Below are positions 9,191 through 17,014 of a stretch of 64,000 bases of DNA, piece after piece. Origin of the DNA: Urbifossiella limnaea (GTDB lineage Bacteria > Planctomycetota > Planctomycetia > Gemmatales > Gemmataceae). Position 1 is the first letter of the stretch, and every line of letters starts with the position of its first letter. The stretch lies in the NCBI RefSeq assembly GCF_007747215.1, contig NZ_CP036273.1, positions 5,874,322 through 5,938,321 on the forward strand. Reading direction: 5' to 3'. The position numbers and the translations under genes were made by a program. The notes under the pieces are model-generated. The model was not told the origin of the DNA and did no database searches. It was given only the letters and a program-made list of their open reading frames with translations.

Positions 9191-10240
9191 CTACTCCGCG
9201 ACCGTCCACACGTCCTCGGCCTTGAACAGGTCCTCGATCTTCCCCTTCCCCTTCTTCGCCGCCGCTTCCGTGATGCGGGCTTCGAGCTGCTCCTCGTAGG
9301 TCGGCTTGCGGACGCTGCGGTACACGCCCACCGGCTCCGGGAACGGGTTCGCCACGTTCGGCGTCTCGTCGTGGGCGAACCGGCTCAGCAGGTACGCGAG
9401 CGTCGGGTCTTCCGCCGCCTCGTCGTGCGTCAGGATGTCGTCCAGCCCACAGTCCTTGCCGACGGTCACCACCTCCGGCTTGAGGCCGGACATGCGGATG
9501 CCCTTGCTGCGGTCCTTGCCGAACAGCATCGGCTTGCCGTGCTCCAGGTACAGCACGTTCTCGGCCTTCACGCTCTTGTCGGTGGCGTACTCGAAGACGC
9601 CGTCGTTGAAGATCTTGCAGTTCTGGTAGATCTCGACGAACGCCGACCCCTTGTGGGCCGCGGCCTTCTGGAAGGTGGCGACCATGTGCTGCACGTCCAC
9701 GTCGATGGTCCGCGCCACGAACGTGGCCTCCGCGGCGAGGGCCAGCGACAGCGGCCGGACCGGCGTCTCGAACGACCCGCCGGGGCTCGTCTTGCTGCTG
9801 GTGCCGACGCGGCTGGCCGGCGAGTACTGGCCCTTGGTGAGGCCGTAGATCTCGTTGTTGAACAGCAGCACCTTGATGTCCACGTTCCGCCGCAGGGCGT
9901 GGATGAGGTGGTTGCCGCCGATGGAGAGGCCGTCGCCGTCGCCGGTGACGACCCACACTTGCAGGTCGGGGTTGGCCAGGCGGAGGCCCGTGGCGAAGGT
10001 GGGGGCGCGGCCGTGGATGGTGTGGAAGCCGTAGGTGTTCATGTAGTACGGGAACCGGCTGGAGCAGCCGATGCCGGACACGAACGCCAGCTTCTCGCGG
10101 GGCACGCCGACGGTGGTGAGCGCCTTGCGCATCTGGGCGAGGATGCTGTAGTCCCCGCACCCGGGGCACCAGCGCACCTCCTGGTCGGAGGTGAGTTCCT
10201 TCGTCGTGAGGGTCGGGAGAGGAGTGGCGGAAGCGGCCAT
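9191..10240 (-). CDS. korB: 2-oxoacid:ferredoxin oxidoreductase, beta subunit
   Basis: 349 residues. Thiamine-diphosphate subunit: CPGCG at 25-29, GIGCSSRFPYY near 57-66, and the TPP/Mg motif GDGDGLSIGGN at 100-110. Together with the alpha/gamma subunit encoded upstream it should decarboxylate a 2-oxoacid (2-oxoglutarate or pyruvate) to the acyl-CoA and reduce ferredoxin. The two-subunit layout and the long C-terminal extension fit the Kor type. Substrate choice cannot be read from sequence alone. It follows korA by 73 nt, with a hairpin between. Confidence 0.92.
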   Translation of the reverse strand: MAASATPLPTLTTKELTSDQEVRWCPGCGDYSILAQMRKALTTVGVPREKLAFVSGIGCSSRFPYYMNTYGFHTIHGRAPTFATGLRLANPDLQVWVVTGDGDGLSIGGNHLIHALRRNVDIKVLLFNNEIYGLTKGQYSPASRVGTSSKTSPGGSFETPVRPLSLALAAEATFVARTIDVDVQHMVATFQKAAAHKGSAFVEIYQNCKIFNDGVFEYATDKSVKAENVLYLEHGKPMLFGKDRSKGIRMSGLKPEVVTVGKDCGLDDILTHDEAAEDPTLAYLLSRFAHDETPNVANPFPEPVGVYRSVRKPTYEEQLEARITEAAAKKGKGKIEDLFKAEDVWTVAE

Positions 10241-10274
10241 GGGTATTGCTGTGGGTGAGGGTGTATGGTGGTGA

Positions 10275-10307
10275 CGAAGCCCGCCGGTTGCATCCGGCGG
10301 GCGTTCG
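10275..10307. terminator. Intercistronic hairpin between korA and korB
   Basis: GCCCGCCGG (10279-10287) pairs perfectly with CCGGCGGGC (10294-10302) around TTGCAT; four further pairs are possible past a one-base bulge. It lies between genes of one presumed operon, so it may attenuate or set the subunit mRNA ratio rather than fully terminate. Confidence 0.5.
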
Positions 10308-10313
10308 GGTGGG

Positions 10314-12269
10314 TCAGCTCAGCGCCTTCTCGATCGCGGCCACGATCTCGGACACGAGGAAGGGCTTCCCCTGAATCTTGTTCAGCCCCTCGGCCGGGGC
10401 CAGGTACTTCGCCCGCAGCAGCCACGACAGCTGCCCGGCGTTCAGCTCCGGCACCAGCACCTTCTTGTACCGCTTCAGCACGTCGGCCGTGTTCTTCGGC
10501 ATCGGGTTCAGGTAGCGGAAGTGAACCTGCGCCACCTTCAGCCCGTTCTTGCGGCACCGCTCCACGGCCGTCGTCACGCTGCCGAACGTGCCGCCCCACG
10601 CGGCGACGAGCAGGTCGGCGTCGGCGTCGCCGGTCACGGCCAGGTCGGGGATCGTCAGCGCGATGTTCTCGATCTTCTTGGCCCGGGTGCGGGTCATGTG
10701 CTCGTGGTTGCCGGCCTCGTAGTTGATGTTGCCGGTCACGTCCTGCTTCTCGATGCCGCCGATGCGGTGTTCGAGCCCCGCGGTGCCGGGCACGGCCCAC
10801 GGCCGGGCGAGATACTCGTCGCGCTTGTAGGGCAGGAACTTCCCGGTGCTGCCGCCCTCCCCCTCGGCGCCGCTCTCGTGGCCGGCGCCGGTCCAGCCGT
10901 CGCTGTTCGGCGCCGTCGCGTTCACCACCTCGATCTTGGGCAACTTCGCCACGTCGGGAATCTTCCACGGCTCGGAGCCGTTGGCGAGGTAGCCGTCGGA
11001 CAGCAGGAACACGGGGCACATGAACCGCGTGGCGATGCGGACGGCCTCGAAGGCGATGTCGAAGCAGTCGCCGGGGCTCTGGGGCGCGATGATGGCCGCC
11101 GGGCACTCGCCGTTGCGGCCGAACATCGCCTGCAACAGGTCGGCCTGCTCCGTCTTGGTGGGTAGGCCGGTGCTGGGGCCGCCGCGCTGCACGTTCACGA
11201 TCACGAGCGGCAGCTCGGTCATCACCGCGAGGCCGATCGCCTCGCTCTTGAGGCACACGCCCGGCCCGCTGGTGCCGGTGACGCCGACGGCCCCGCCGTA
11301 GCTCGCCCCGATGGCGACGCCGGCGGCGGCGATTTCGTCCTCGGCCTGGAACGTCTTCACGCCGAAGCGGCGCAGCTCGGCCAGCCCCTCCAGCACCGAC
11401 GACGCCGGCGTGATGGGGTAGCTGGCGTACACGAGCTGCTTGTTGGCCAGCTGCGTGGCGGCGACGAGGCCGAGCACGATGGCCTCGTTCCCGGTGATCT
11501 TCCGGTACGTGCCGGGGGCGATCTTGGCCTTCGCCACCTTGTACTGGACCGGCATCACCTCGACGGTTTCGCCGTAGTTGTACCCGGCCTTCAGGGCGCG
11601 GGTGTTGGCCTCGACGAACTGCGGGTTCTTGGCGAACTTCTCGCGGATCCACTTGAGCGTGGGCTCCAGGCTCCGCTCGTACATCCAGTACACGAGGCCG
11701 AGGGCAAAGAAGTTCTTGCAGCGGTCGGCCTCGCGCGGGCTGAGCTTGCACTCGGCGACGGCCTCGCGGGTCATCTTCGTGACCGGCACGCGGACGACCT
11801 TGTACCCCTTGAGGCTGCCGTCCTCCAGCGGGCTCACCTTGTACTTGGCCTTCGACAGGTCGGAGGTCTCGAACCCTTCGGAGTTGGCGACGAGGATGCC
11901 GCCGGGTTGCAGGTCGCGGAGGTTGGTCTTGAGCGCCGCGGCGTTCATCACCACGAGCGCGTCGAGGGCGTCGCCGGGGGTGTGGATGTCGGACGAGGCG
12001 AAGTGGACCTGGAAGCCCGAGACGCCGGCGAGGGTGCCCGCTGGCGCCCGGATCTCGGCGGGGAAGTCGGGGAAGGTGGCGATGTCGTTGCCGGCGAGGG
12101 CGGACGTGTTCGTGAACTGCGTGCCGGCCAGCTGCATGCCGTCGCCGGAGTCGCCGGCGAAGCGGATGGTGACGGACTGGACTTCTTCGACGCGCTTGTG
12201 GTGCCCGTTGGTGCCGTTGGCAGACGGGGGGGCGGCGGTCGGTGCGGCCGACCCGTTCTCGGAACTCAT
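10314..12269 (-). CDS. korA: 2-oxoacid:ferredoxin oxidoreductase, fused gamma-alpha subunit
   Basis: 651 residues. An N-terminal gamma domain (about 30-215, GDSGDGM at 39-45) is fused to the alpha domain (about 250-640) with the YPITPAS motif and GTSGPGVCLKSEAIGLAVM. This fused layout is typical of the two-subunit 2-oxoglutarate/pyruvate ferredoxin oxidoreductases. No iron-sulfur CxxC cluster motif was seen in this subunit. A low-complexity Ser/Ala/Pro leader of about 25 residues precedes the domain. It is the first gene of the korA-korB operon, with an inverted repeat upstream. Confidence 0.92.
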   Translation of the reverse strand: MSSENGSAAPTAAPPSANGTNGHHKRVEEVQSVTIRFAGDSGDGMQLAGTQFTNTSALAGNDIATFPDFPAEIRAPAGTLAGVSGFQVHFASSDIHTPGDALDALVVMNAAALKTNLRDLQPGGILVANSEGFETSDLSKAKYKVSPLEDGSLKGYKVVRVPVTKMTREAVAECKLSPREADRCKNFFALGLVYWMYERSLEPTLKWIREKFAKNPQFVEANTRALKAGYNYGETVEVMPVQYKVAKAKIAPGTYRKITGNEAIVLGLVAATQLANKQLVYASYPITPASSVLEGLAELRRFGVKTFQAEDEIAAAGVAIGASYGGAVGVTGTSGPGVCLKSEAIGLAVMTELPLVIVNVQRGGPSTGLPTKTEQADLLQAMFGRNGECPAAIIAPQSPGDCFDIAFEAVRIATRFMCPVFLLSDGYLANGSEPWKIPDVAKLPKIEVVNATAPNSDGWTGAGHESGAEGEGGSTGKFLPYKRDEYLARPWAVPGTAGLEHRIGGIEKQDVTGNINYEAGNHEHMTRTRAKKIENIALTIPDLAVTGDADADLLVAAWGGTFGSVTTAVERCRKNGLKVAQVHFRYLNPMPKNTADVLKRYKKVLVPELNAGQLSWLLRAKYLAPAEGLNKIQGKPFLVSEIVAAIEKALS

Positions 12270-12435
12270 GAACTCGGCCTCGGCAACGGGATGGAGAGCG
12301 CCGGCGGAAAGGGTAGCGGGTGGACTTTCCTGGCTACCGGTTCTTTATATCGGACGCGGCCGGGGGAAAGGGAGAGGAGTCGGCGAGAAGTTCCTCCGGG
12401 GGCGGCGCGACCGCTACCGCCGGCACAGGGGAGTC

Positions 12436-12500
12436 GTCAGGCCGGGGCGCAAGCCCCGTCGGACTTCTATCGCCCGACGGGGCTTGCGCCCCGGCCTGAC
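12436..12500. repeat. Perfect 27-bp inverted repeat
   Basis: Arms 12436-12462 and 12474-12500 pair without mismatch around an 11-nt loop (ACTTCTATCGC). It lies downstream of the lactonase-like gene end region and upstream of korA, in a 263-bp gap. It could end transcription of upstream minus-strand genes. Confidence 0.95.
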
Positions 12501-12532
12501 CAGCCCCCGTCATCGAGCGCGAAACGGCCCCC

Positions 12533-13780
12533 CTACCGCCCCGCTGTGTCGAGGAAGACGACGCACGACGGGTTCCCCACCGGCACGTACTGCCCGGTGA
12601 ACGCCAGCCCGCCGGCGGCGCGATCGACCCGGAACACCGCCAGGTTGTCGCCGCGCTGGTTGCAGCAGTAGAAGAACCGGCCGGTCGGATCGAAGGCGAA
12701 ACTGCGCGGGTAGTTGCCCCGCGTCCACTCGTCGGCGACGGGCGTCAGCGTGCCGGCCGGGCCGACCGCGAAGATTCCCACGCTGTCGTGCAACCGGTTC
12801 CCGACGTACACGAACCGGCCGTCGGCCGACACCAGGATCTCCGAGCAGAAGTTGCTCCCCGCGAAGCCCGCCGGGAGCGTCGAGATCGTCTGCCGCGCCG
12901 TCAGCCGGCCCGCCGCCGCGTCGTAGTCGAACAGCACGACCGTCGAGCCCTCCTCCTGCACCGAGTACAGCCACCGGCCGTTCGGGTGGAAGTGGACGTG
13001 CCGCGGCCCGTCGCCCGGCGGCAGCGCCACCGCCGGCGGGTCGTTCGCCGTCAGCACGCCCTTCTGCGCGTCGAACTTCCAGACGTAAATCTTGTCGAGC
13101 CCCAGGTCGACGTGCAGCACGAAGCGGCCAGCGGGGTCGGCGAGAATCTGGTGGGCGTGAGTGCGGTCGTGGCCGCTGAACGCGAAGCTCCCCGGCGGCG
13201 CGCTAGGGGCGCGCGTCGGGCCGACCTTCCCGTCATCGACCCTCACGTCGGTCGCGGCGCCGAGCCGGCCGTCGGCCAGCACCGGCAGCACCGCGACCGA
13301 GCCGCCGAAGTAGTTGGCGACGAACAGGAACTTCCCCGACGGGTGGAGGCTGACGAACGTCGGCCCCGCCCCGCCGGAGCGGACGGTGTTCAGCGGCGTC
13401 AGCTTGCCGTCGGCGCGGTCGATGCTGAAGGCGGTGACGGTGCCTTCGCGGGTGTCGCCCTGCCGGTCGGTCTCGTTCGCCGAGTACATGCAGGTGCCGG
13501 CGGCGTTCACCGCCAGGTGGCTGGGGCTGGTCCCCATCTCGTGAACGCCGGCGGCGGTGAGCGCGCCTGTGGTCCGGTTCACGCGGAAGACGTGGATGCC
13601 GCGGCCGTTGCCGGGCGGCAGATCGACCTGCGTCGGCAGCACGTCGCGGAGCGGCGAGCTGAACGTGCCGACGTAGGCGAACAGCGGTGCGTCGGCCGGC
13701 TGCGCGCTGGCGAGGCCGGCGAGCGGGGCCGCGGCCGAGGCGGCGAGGAAGGCGCGGCGGGAGCTTTCGGGTGGGGTCAT
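12533..13780 (-). CDS. Lactonase-type seven-bladed beta-propeller protein (6-phosphogluconolactonase-like)
   Basis: 415 residues. A twin-arginine-like signal (SRRAFLAASAAAP, with cleavage near ASA) suggests export. The rest shows repeated propeller blades of the YbhE/Pgl lactonase family (FAYVGTF, HLAVNAAGTCMYSAN, FVSLHPSGKFLFVANY, HVHFHPNGRWLYSVQEE, FVYVGNRLHDSV, FAFDPTGRFFYCCNQRG). The cytoplasmic enzyme hydrolyses 6-phosphogluconolactone; an exported homologue in planctomycetes more likely acts on another lactone or has only a binding role. The MtfA-like gene lies 10 nt upstream, suggesting an operon. Confidence 0.85.
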   Translation of the reverse strand: MTPPESSRRAFLAASAAAPLAGLASAQPADAPLFAYVGTFSSPLRDVLPTQVDLPPGNGRGIHVFRVNRTTGALTAAGVHEMGTSPSHLAVNAAGTCMYSANETDRQGDTREGTVTAFSIDRADGKLTPLNTVRSGGAGPTFVSLHPSGKFLFVANYFGGSVAVLPVLADGRLGAATDVRVDDGKVGPTRAPSAPPGSFAFSGHDRTHAHQILADPAGRFVLHVDLGLDKIYVWKFDAQKGVLTANDPPAVALPPGDGPRHVHFHPNGRWLYSVQEEGSTVVLFDYDAAAGRLTARQTISTLPAGFAGSNFCSEILVSADGRFVYVGNRLHDSVGIFAVGPAGTLTPVADEWTRGNYPRSFAFDPTGRFFYCCNQRGDNLAVFRVDRAAGGLAFTGQYVPVGNPSCVVFLDTAGR

Positions 13781-13790
13781 GGGGCTGAGT

Positions 13791-14771
13791 CTACGCCGCG
13801 CCGGCGTTCCGGCAGCAGTCCCCGAACCGCTTGCCGCTGTTGCACGGGCACGGGTCGGCGCGGCCGAGCCGCCCGGCGGGGCGCGGCAGGTGGCTGGTCA
13901 GGGCCGCCGGGTCCTGGTGGAACAGCCGGCGGAGCAGGTCGTACAGCCCGGGCGCCTTCGCCTTCAGCCGCGCCGGCGAGCCGAAGAAGTACTCGGACAG
14001 CACGGCGAAGAACTCGTGCTCGTTGGTGTACGCGTAGTCGCTGATCCCCGCCCGCCGGTTGGCCGGGTGCGCGAGTTCGCGGGCCACGTACCCGACCCAC
14101 TGCCGCGCCACCTCGACCGGCACCTCCGGGGGCAGCCCGCCCTCCGCCTCGCGCTGCTCCACGAGGTGCGCGAACTCGTGGACGCCGACGTTCTCCGGCC
14201 CGGGCTGGTCCGCGAACCCGGCCAGCAGCGCCGGCTTCGACAGCACCACCACCCCGCGCAGGTGGCCCAGGCCGGTGAGCCCGAGGATGTTCGGGGCGGC
14301 CGCCGCGTCGGTCTGGTACTTGTCGTCGAACGTGCCCGGGTAGACGAGCACCTCGCCGAGCCGGCGGTACTCCCAGTCGTCGAACCCGAACACCGGGATG
14401 ACCGCGCCGGCCGCGACGAGCACCCGCACGGTGTCGTCCACCTCGGCCCGGACGCCGGTGACGCGGACCTCGTCGAGGAACACCGCGACCATCCCCCGGA
14501 ACCGGGCCTTCCCGGCGTCGTCGAGGGCGCGGTAGTAGCGCACGCGGCGGTCGAGGACCGCCTGCCACGCGGGGGGGAACGGCCGGGCGGCGACCGCGAG
14601 GCGGCGCCGGACCCGGCGCCGGAGAAGCCAGTACGCGGCGGGGGCGAGACCCAGCAGGGCGAACAGCGGCGGGAAGACCCAGCCCAGCACCGCGCCCGCG
14701 GCCGCGACGGCGGCGGCCACCGTTTGGGCGTGGCGGCGGTTGTGGCGGTCGATCGCGGGGGTCACGAGCAC
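13791..14771 (-). CDS. MtfA-like zinc peptidase (M90) with membrane anchor and SEC-C tail
   Basis: 326 residues. Hydrophobic segment at about 17-50, then an MtfA/M90 domain with HEFAH at 198-202 (zinc ligands and catalytic Glu) and a conserved NEHEFFAVLSEYFF helix. The C-terminus carries a SEC-C zinc motif (C308, C310, C319, C320 in PCPCNSGKRFGDCC). Enterobacterial MtfA is a cytosolic peptidase that binds the regulator Mlc and is glucose-linked; it lacks both the anchor and the SEC-C motif. These additions suggest a membrane-tethered form with its own recruitment module. It is transcribed with the lactonase gene. Confidence 0.88.
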   Translation of the reverse strand: MLVTPAIDRHNRRHAQTVAAAVAAAGAVLGWVFPPLFALLGLAPAAYWLLRRRVRRRLAVAARPFPPAWQAVLDRRVRYYRALDDAGKARFRGMVAVFLDEVRVTGVRAEVDDTVRVLVAAGAVIPVFGFDDWEYRRLGEVLVYPGTFDDKYQTDAAAAPNILGLTGLGHLRGVVVLSKPALLAGFADQPGPENVGVHEFAHLVEQREAEGGLPPEVPVEVARQWVGYVARELAHPANRRAGISDYAYTNEHEFFAVLSEYFFGSPARLKAKAPGLYDLLRRLFHQDPAALTSHLPRPAGRLGRADPCPCNSGKRFGDCCRNAGAA

Positions 14772-14850
14772 GACGCGCCACCTCCGCGGCCGGCGGATGA
14801 AGTCCGGGGCGCATCAATTTTACGCTCGCCCGGACGGCCGCGGCCCGCCG

Positions 14851-16689
14851 CTACCGCCAGTCGGGGGCGCCGAGCGTGATCGTCCACTGGCTCGGCCCCT
14901 TCGCCGACAGCACCGTGCGGGCGTTCTTCCCGTCCGGGTCGGCGACGACCAGCCGCGACTCCGTTTCGGTGCGGGCGCGCTCGTCCGGTGTACCCGGGTG
15001 GACCTGCCGCCAGGTGTACGCGATCCGCTTCCCGTCTGGGGACCAGCAGTAGCCGTGCAGGTCGCCGCCGGGCGGCACCCCCGTAACCGGTGTCACCCGG
15101 CCCGTTGCGGTGTCGATCAGCACCAGGTACTCCTCATCCACATCGACCCGGTTAGCGCCGGCCTTGAAGACCGGGCGCTGCCCGAGCATCCGCGTCCCGT
15201 CCGGCGACGGCATCCCGCCGGCGACGACGGCCGTCGCGTCGGTCACCGCCCTGGCCTCGGTGCCGTCCCGGTTCATGACGTAGACGCGGGCCGTCGGGTC
15301 GGCGGGGGTGCCGCCGAGCCGCGTCGTGGAGAACCGGCCGTCGGCCAGCCACCCGGTGACGATGTGGTCGGCCGGCAGCTTCACGGCCGACGCCTTCCCG
15401 GTCTTCGCGTCCACGACGCGGTGCTCGAAGTTCGGGCCGCCCTTCCCGCCCGGCCGGTCGTTCGCCCGCGCGACGACGAGTTCGGTCCCGTCGGCCGACC
15501 AGTACGCCGACTCGCCGTCGACGTTCAGGTCGGCCGGCTCCCCCTTCCCGCTGGCGGGGAAGACGAACAGCGACCGCCGTGAGACCGCATCCCCCTGGGC
15601 CGCGCCGACCGAGCGGACGACCGCCACCCGCGTCCCGTCCGGCGACAGCTTGGCGTCGTAGGCGTACCCGGCCTCGGGGTCGAACGCGGCGACCGGCGTC
15701 AGGTTCTTGCCGTCCGGATCGACCATCACGAGAGCGCGGTCCTTGCTGAGCAGGATGCGGTTCGGCCCCTTCGCTACCGGCGCGACCTTCGACGCGGCCG
15801 GCTGCGCCGCGGCGACGCGCGCCGGCGGGGCGGGCTGTGGCGCGGTGGCAGACGGCGCGGCGAGCAGGCCGGCGGCGACGGCGGCGGACGCGACCGCGGC
15901 GAGGGCCAGCGGCACGAGCTTGAGCTTGTGAAGGAACATGGCGCGAAGGACTCCGTGCGAGAGGGCCGCGACCGCGGCCGGGGCGTGCTCCGGAGTCAGC
16001 GCCGCCGCCACCGCCCGCGCCGGCAGGTCGGCCGGGACCGCGGCCGCAGCCGCGCCCCCGAGCGCGACCGCCAGCCCGCCGGCGCCGGGCGCCACGCCGC
16101 GGGCGGTCAGCCGCGCGGCGAGTCGCTTCCGCGCCGCGGCGAGGCGGCTGTACACCGTCCCCACCGGCACCCCGAGCGCCGCCGCCACCTCCACCTGCGA
16201 CTCGTCGCGGAGGTCGCACCGGACCAGCAGCGCCCGGTCCTTCTCGGACAGCGCCGCCAGTTCGGCGTCGATCACGGCGGCCAGGTCGGGCTCGGGGCCG
16301 ACGGCACTACCGGCGCTGTCGGTAAGGTGGGACGACGGCGCTTCGCGAGCGGAGCGGCGGGCGGCCATCGTGCGGGCCTCGCGGGCGGTGCGGACCGCCA
16401 CCCCGTACAGCCAGCCGCCGACGGCCTCGCGCGGCACCACCGCCGCGGCCCGTCGCGCCAGCACGACGAAGACGGCCTGGAAGGCGTCCTCGGCGTCCTG
16501 GTGGTGGCCGGTGGCGCGGCGGCAGACGGCGAACACCATCGGCCCGAACCGCTCGACGAGCGCCGCGAACGCCTCCCCGTCGCGGGCGGCGACGAAGGCG
16601 GCGAGCAGGGCGCCGTCCGGGCGCGGGTCGGCGGGGGCGACGGCCCGGCGGGCGCGGGCGACGGCGGCGGACAGCCCGGGTGGGGGCAT
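14851..16689 (-). CDS. ECF sigma factor fused to a membrane segment and TolB/WD40-like propeller
   Basis: 612 residues. Sigma region 2 (about 28-95, with DAEDAFQAVFVVLARR) and region 4 (about 135-195, with AALGVPVGTVYSRLAAARKR) are complete. A hydrophobic segment at about 262-285 follows a basic juxtamembrane stretch (RAMFLHKLKL). Residues 300-612 form a propeller with PDG repeats (KLSPDGTRVAV, WSADGTELVV, WSPDGKRIAY). The layout predicts a cytoplasmic sigma factor tethered to an extracytoplasmic sensor, a type known from planctomycete ECF groups. How the sigma domain is freed is unknown. It is divergent from a second ECF fusion at 17015. Confidence 0.88.
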   Translation of the reverse strand: MPPPGLSAAVARARRAVAPADPRPDGALLAAFVAARDGEAFAALVERFGPMVFAVCRRATGHHQDAEDAFQAVFVVLARRAAAVVPREAVGGWLYGVAVRTAREARTMAARRSAREAPSSHLTDSAGSAVGPEPDLAAVIDAELAALSEKDRALLVRCDLRDESQVEVAAALGVPVGTVYSRLAAARKRLAARLTARGVAPGAGGLAVALGGAAAAAVPADLPARAVAAALTPEHAPAAVAALSHGVLRAMFLHKLKLVPLALAAVASAAVAAGLLAAPSATAPQPAPPARVAAAQPAASKVAPVAKGPNRILLSKDRALVMVDPDGKNLTPVAAFDPEAGYAYDAKLSPDGTRVAVVRSVGAAQGDAVSRRSLFVFPASGKGEPADLNVDGESAYWSADGTELVVARANDRPGGKGGPNFEHRVVDAKTGKASAVKLPADHIVTGWLADGRFSTTRLGGTPADPTARVYVMNRDGTEARAVTDATAVVAGGMPSPDGTRMLGQRPVFKAGANRVDVDEEYLVLIDTATGRVTPVTGVPPGGDLHGYCWSPDGKRIAYTWRQVHPGTPDERARTETESRLVVADPDGKNARTVLSAKGPSQWTITLGAPDWR

Positions 16690-17014
16690 CGGTCAAACTC
16701 CGGTCGGCCGGCACCACGCCGGCCTGCCTGTATTGGGTCGCCGGCGGCCGACCCTTCGGTCGGAGCGGGTGGAATTTCCACCACCGGCCCGACTGCGGGG
16801 TGCAGTGCTTTCCCCGCAAGGGTTTACGTCACTTCCCGGCGGGCGGCATCGCTTCAACGATCTTTTGTGTCATCGACTCAATGCGTGCCTCGACCCCCCG
16901 GGGGGGTCGGCGACACACAATGAACCCGGCCCGAACGACGGCCGGCGGCGAAAAGTGTATGCGCCACCGCTCCGGCAGGCACATGATGGGTGAGCCGACC
17001 TCCGGGCCGCTGCC
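16690..17014. promoter_or_regulatory. Shared upstream region of two divergent ECF-fusion genes
   Basis: 325 bp with no gene, presumed to hold both promoters. Its main feature is a GC palindrome at 16891-16909 (CGACCCCCC / GGGGGGGTCG). It is flanked by a wider imperfect repeat, TTGTGTCATCG before it and CGACACACAA after it. I cannot place -35/-10 boxes with confidence; autoregulation by either sigma factor is possible but unproven. Confidence 0.45.
16891..16909. promoter_or_regulatory. GC palindrome, possible operator
   Basis: Near-perfect palindrome of C and G runs bounded by CGA/TCG, midway between the two divergent sigma-fusion genes and nested in an outer TTGTGT/ACACAA pair. An operator or cruciform role is inference. 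Confidence 0.4.
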
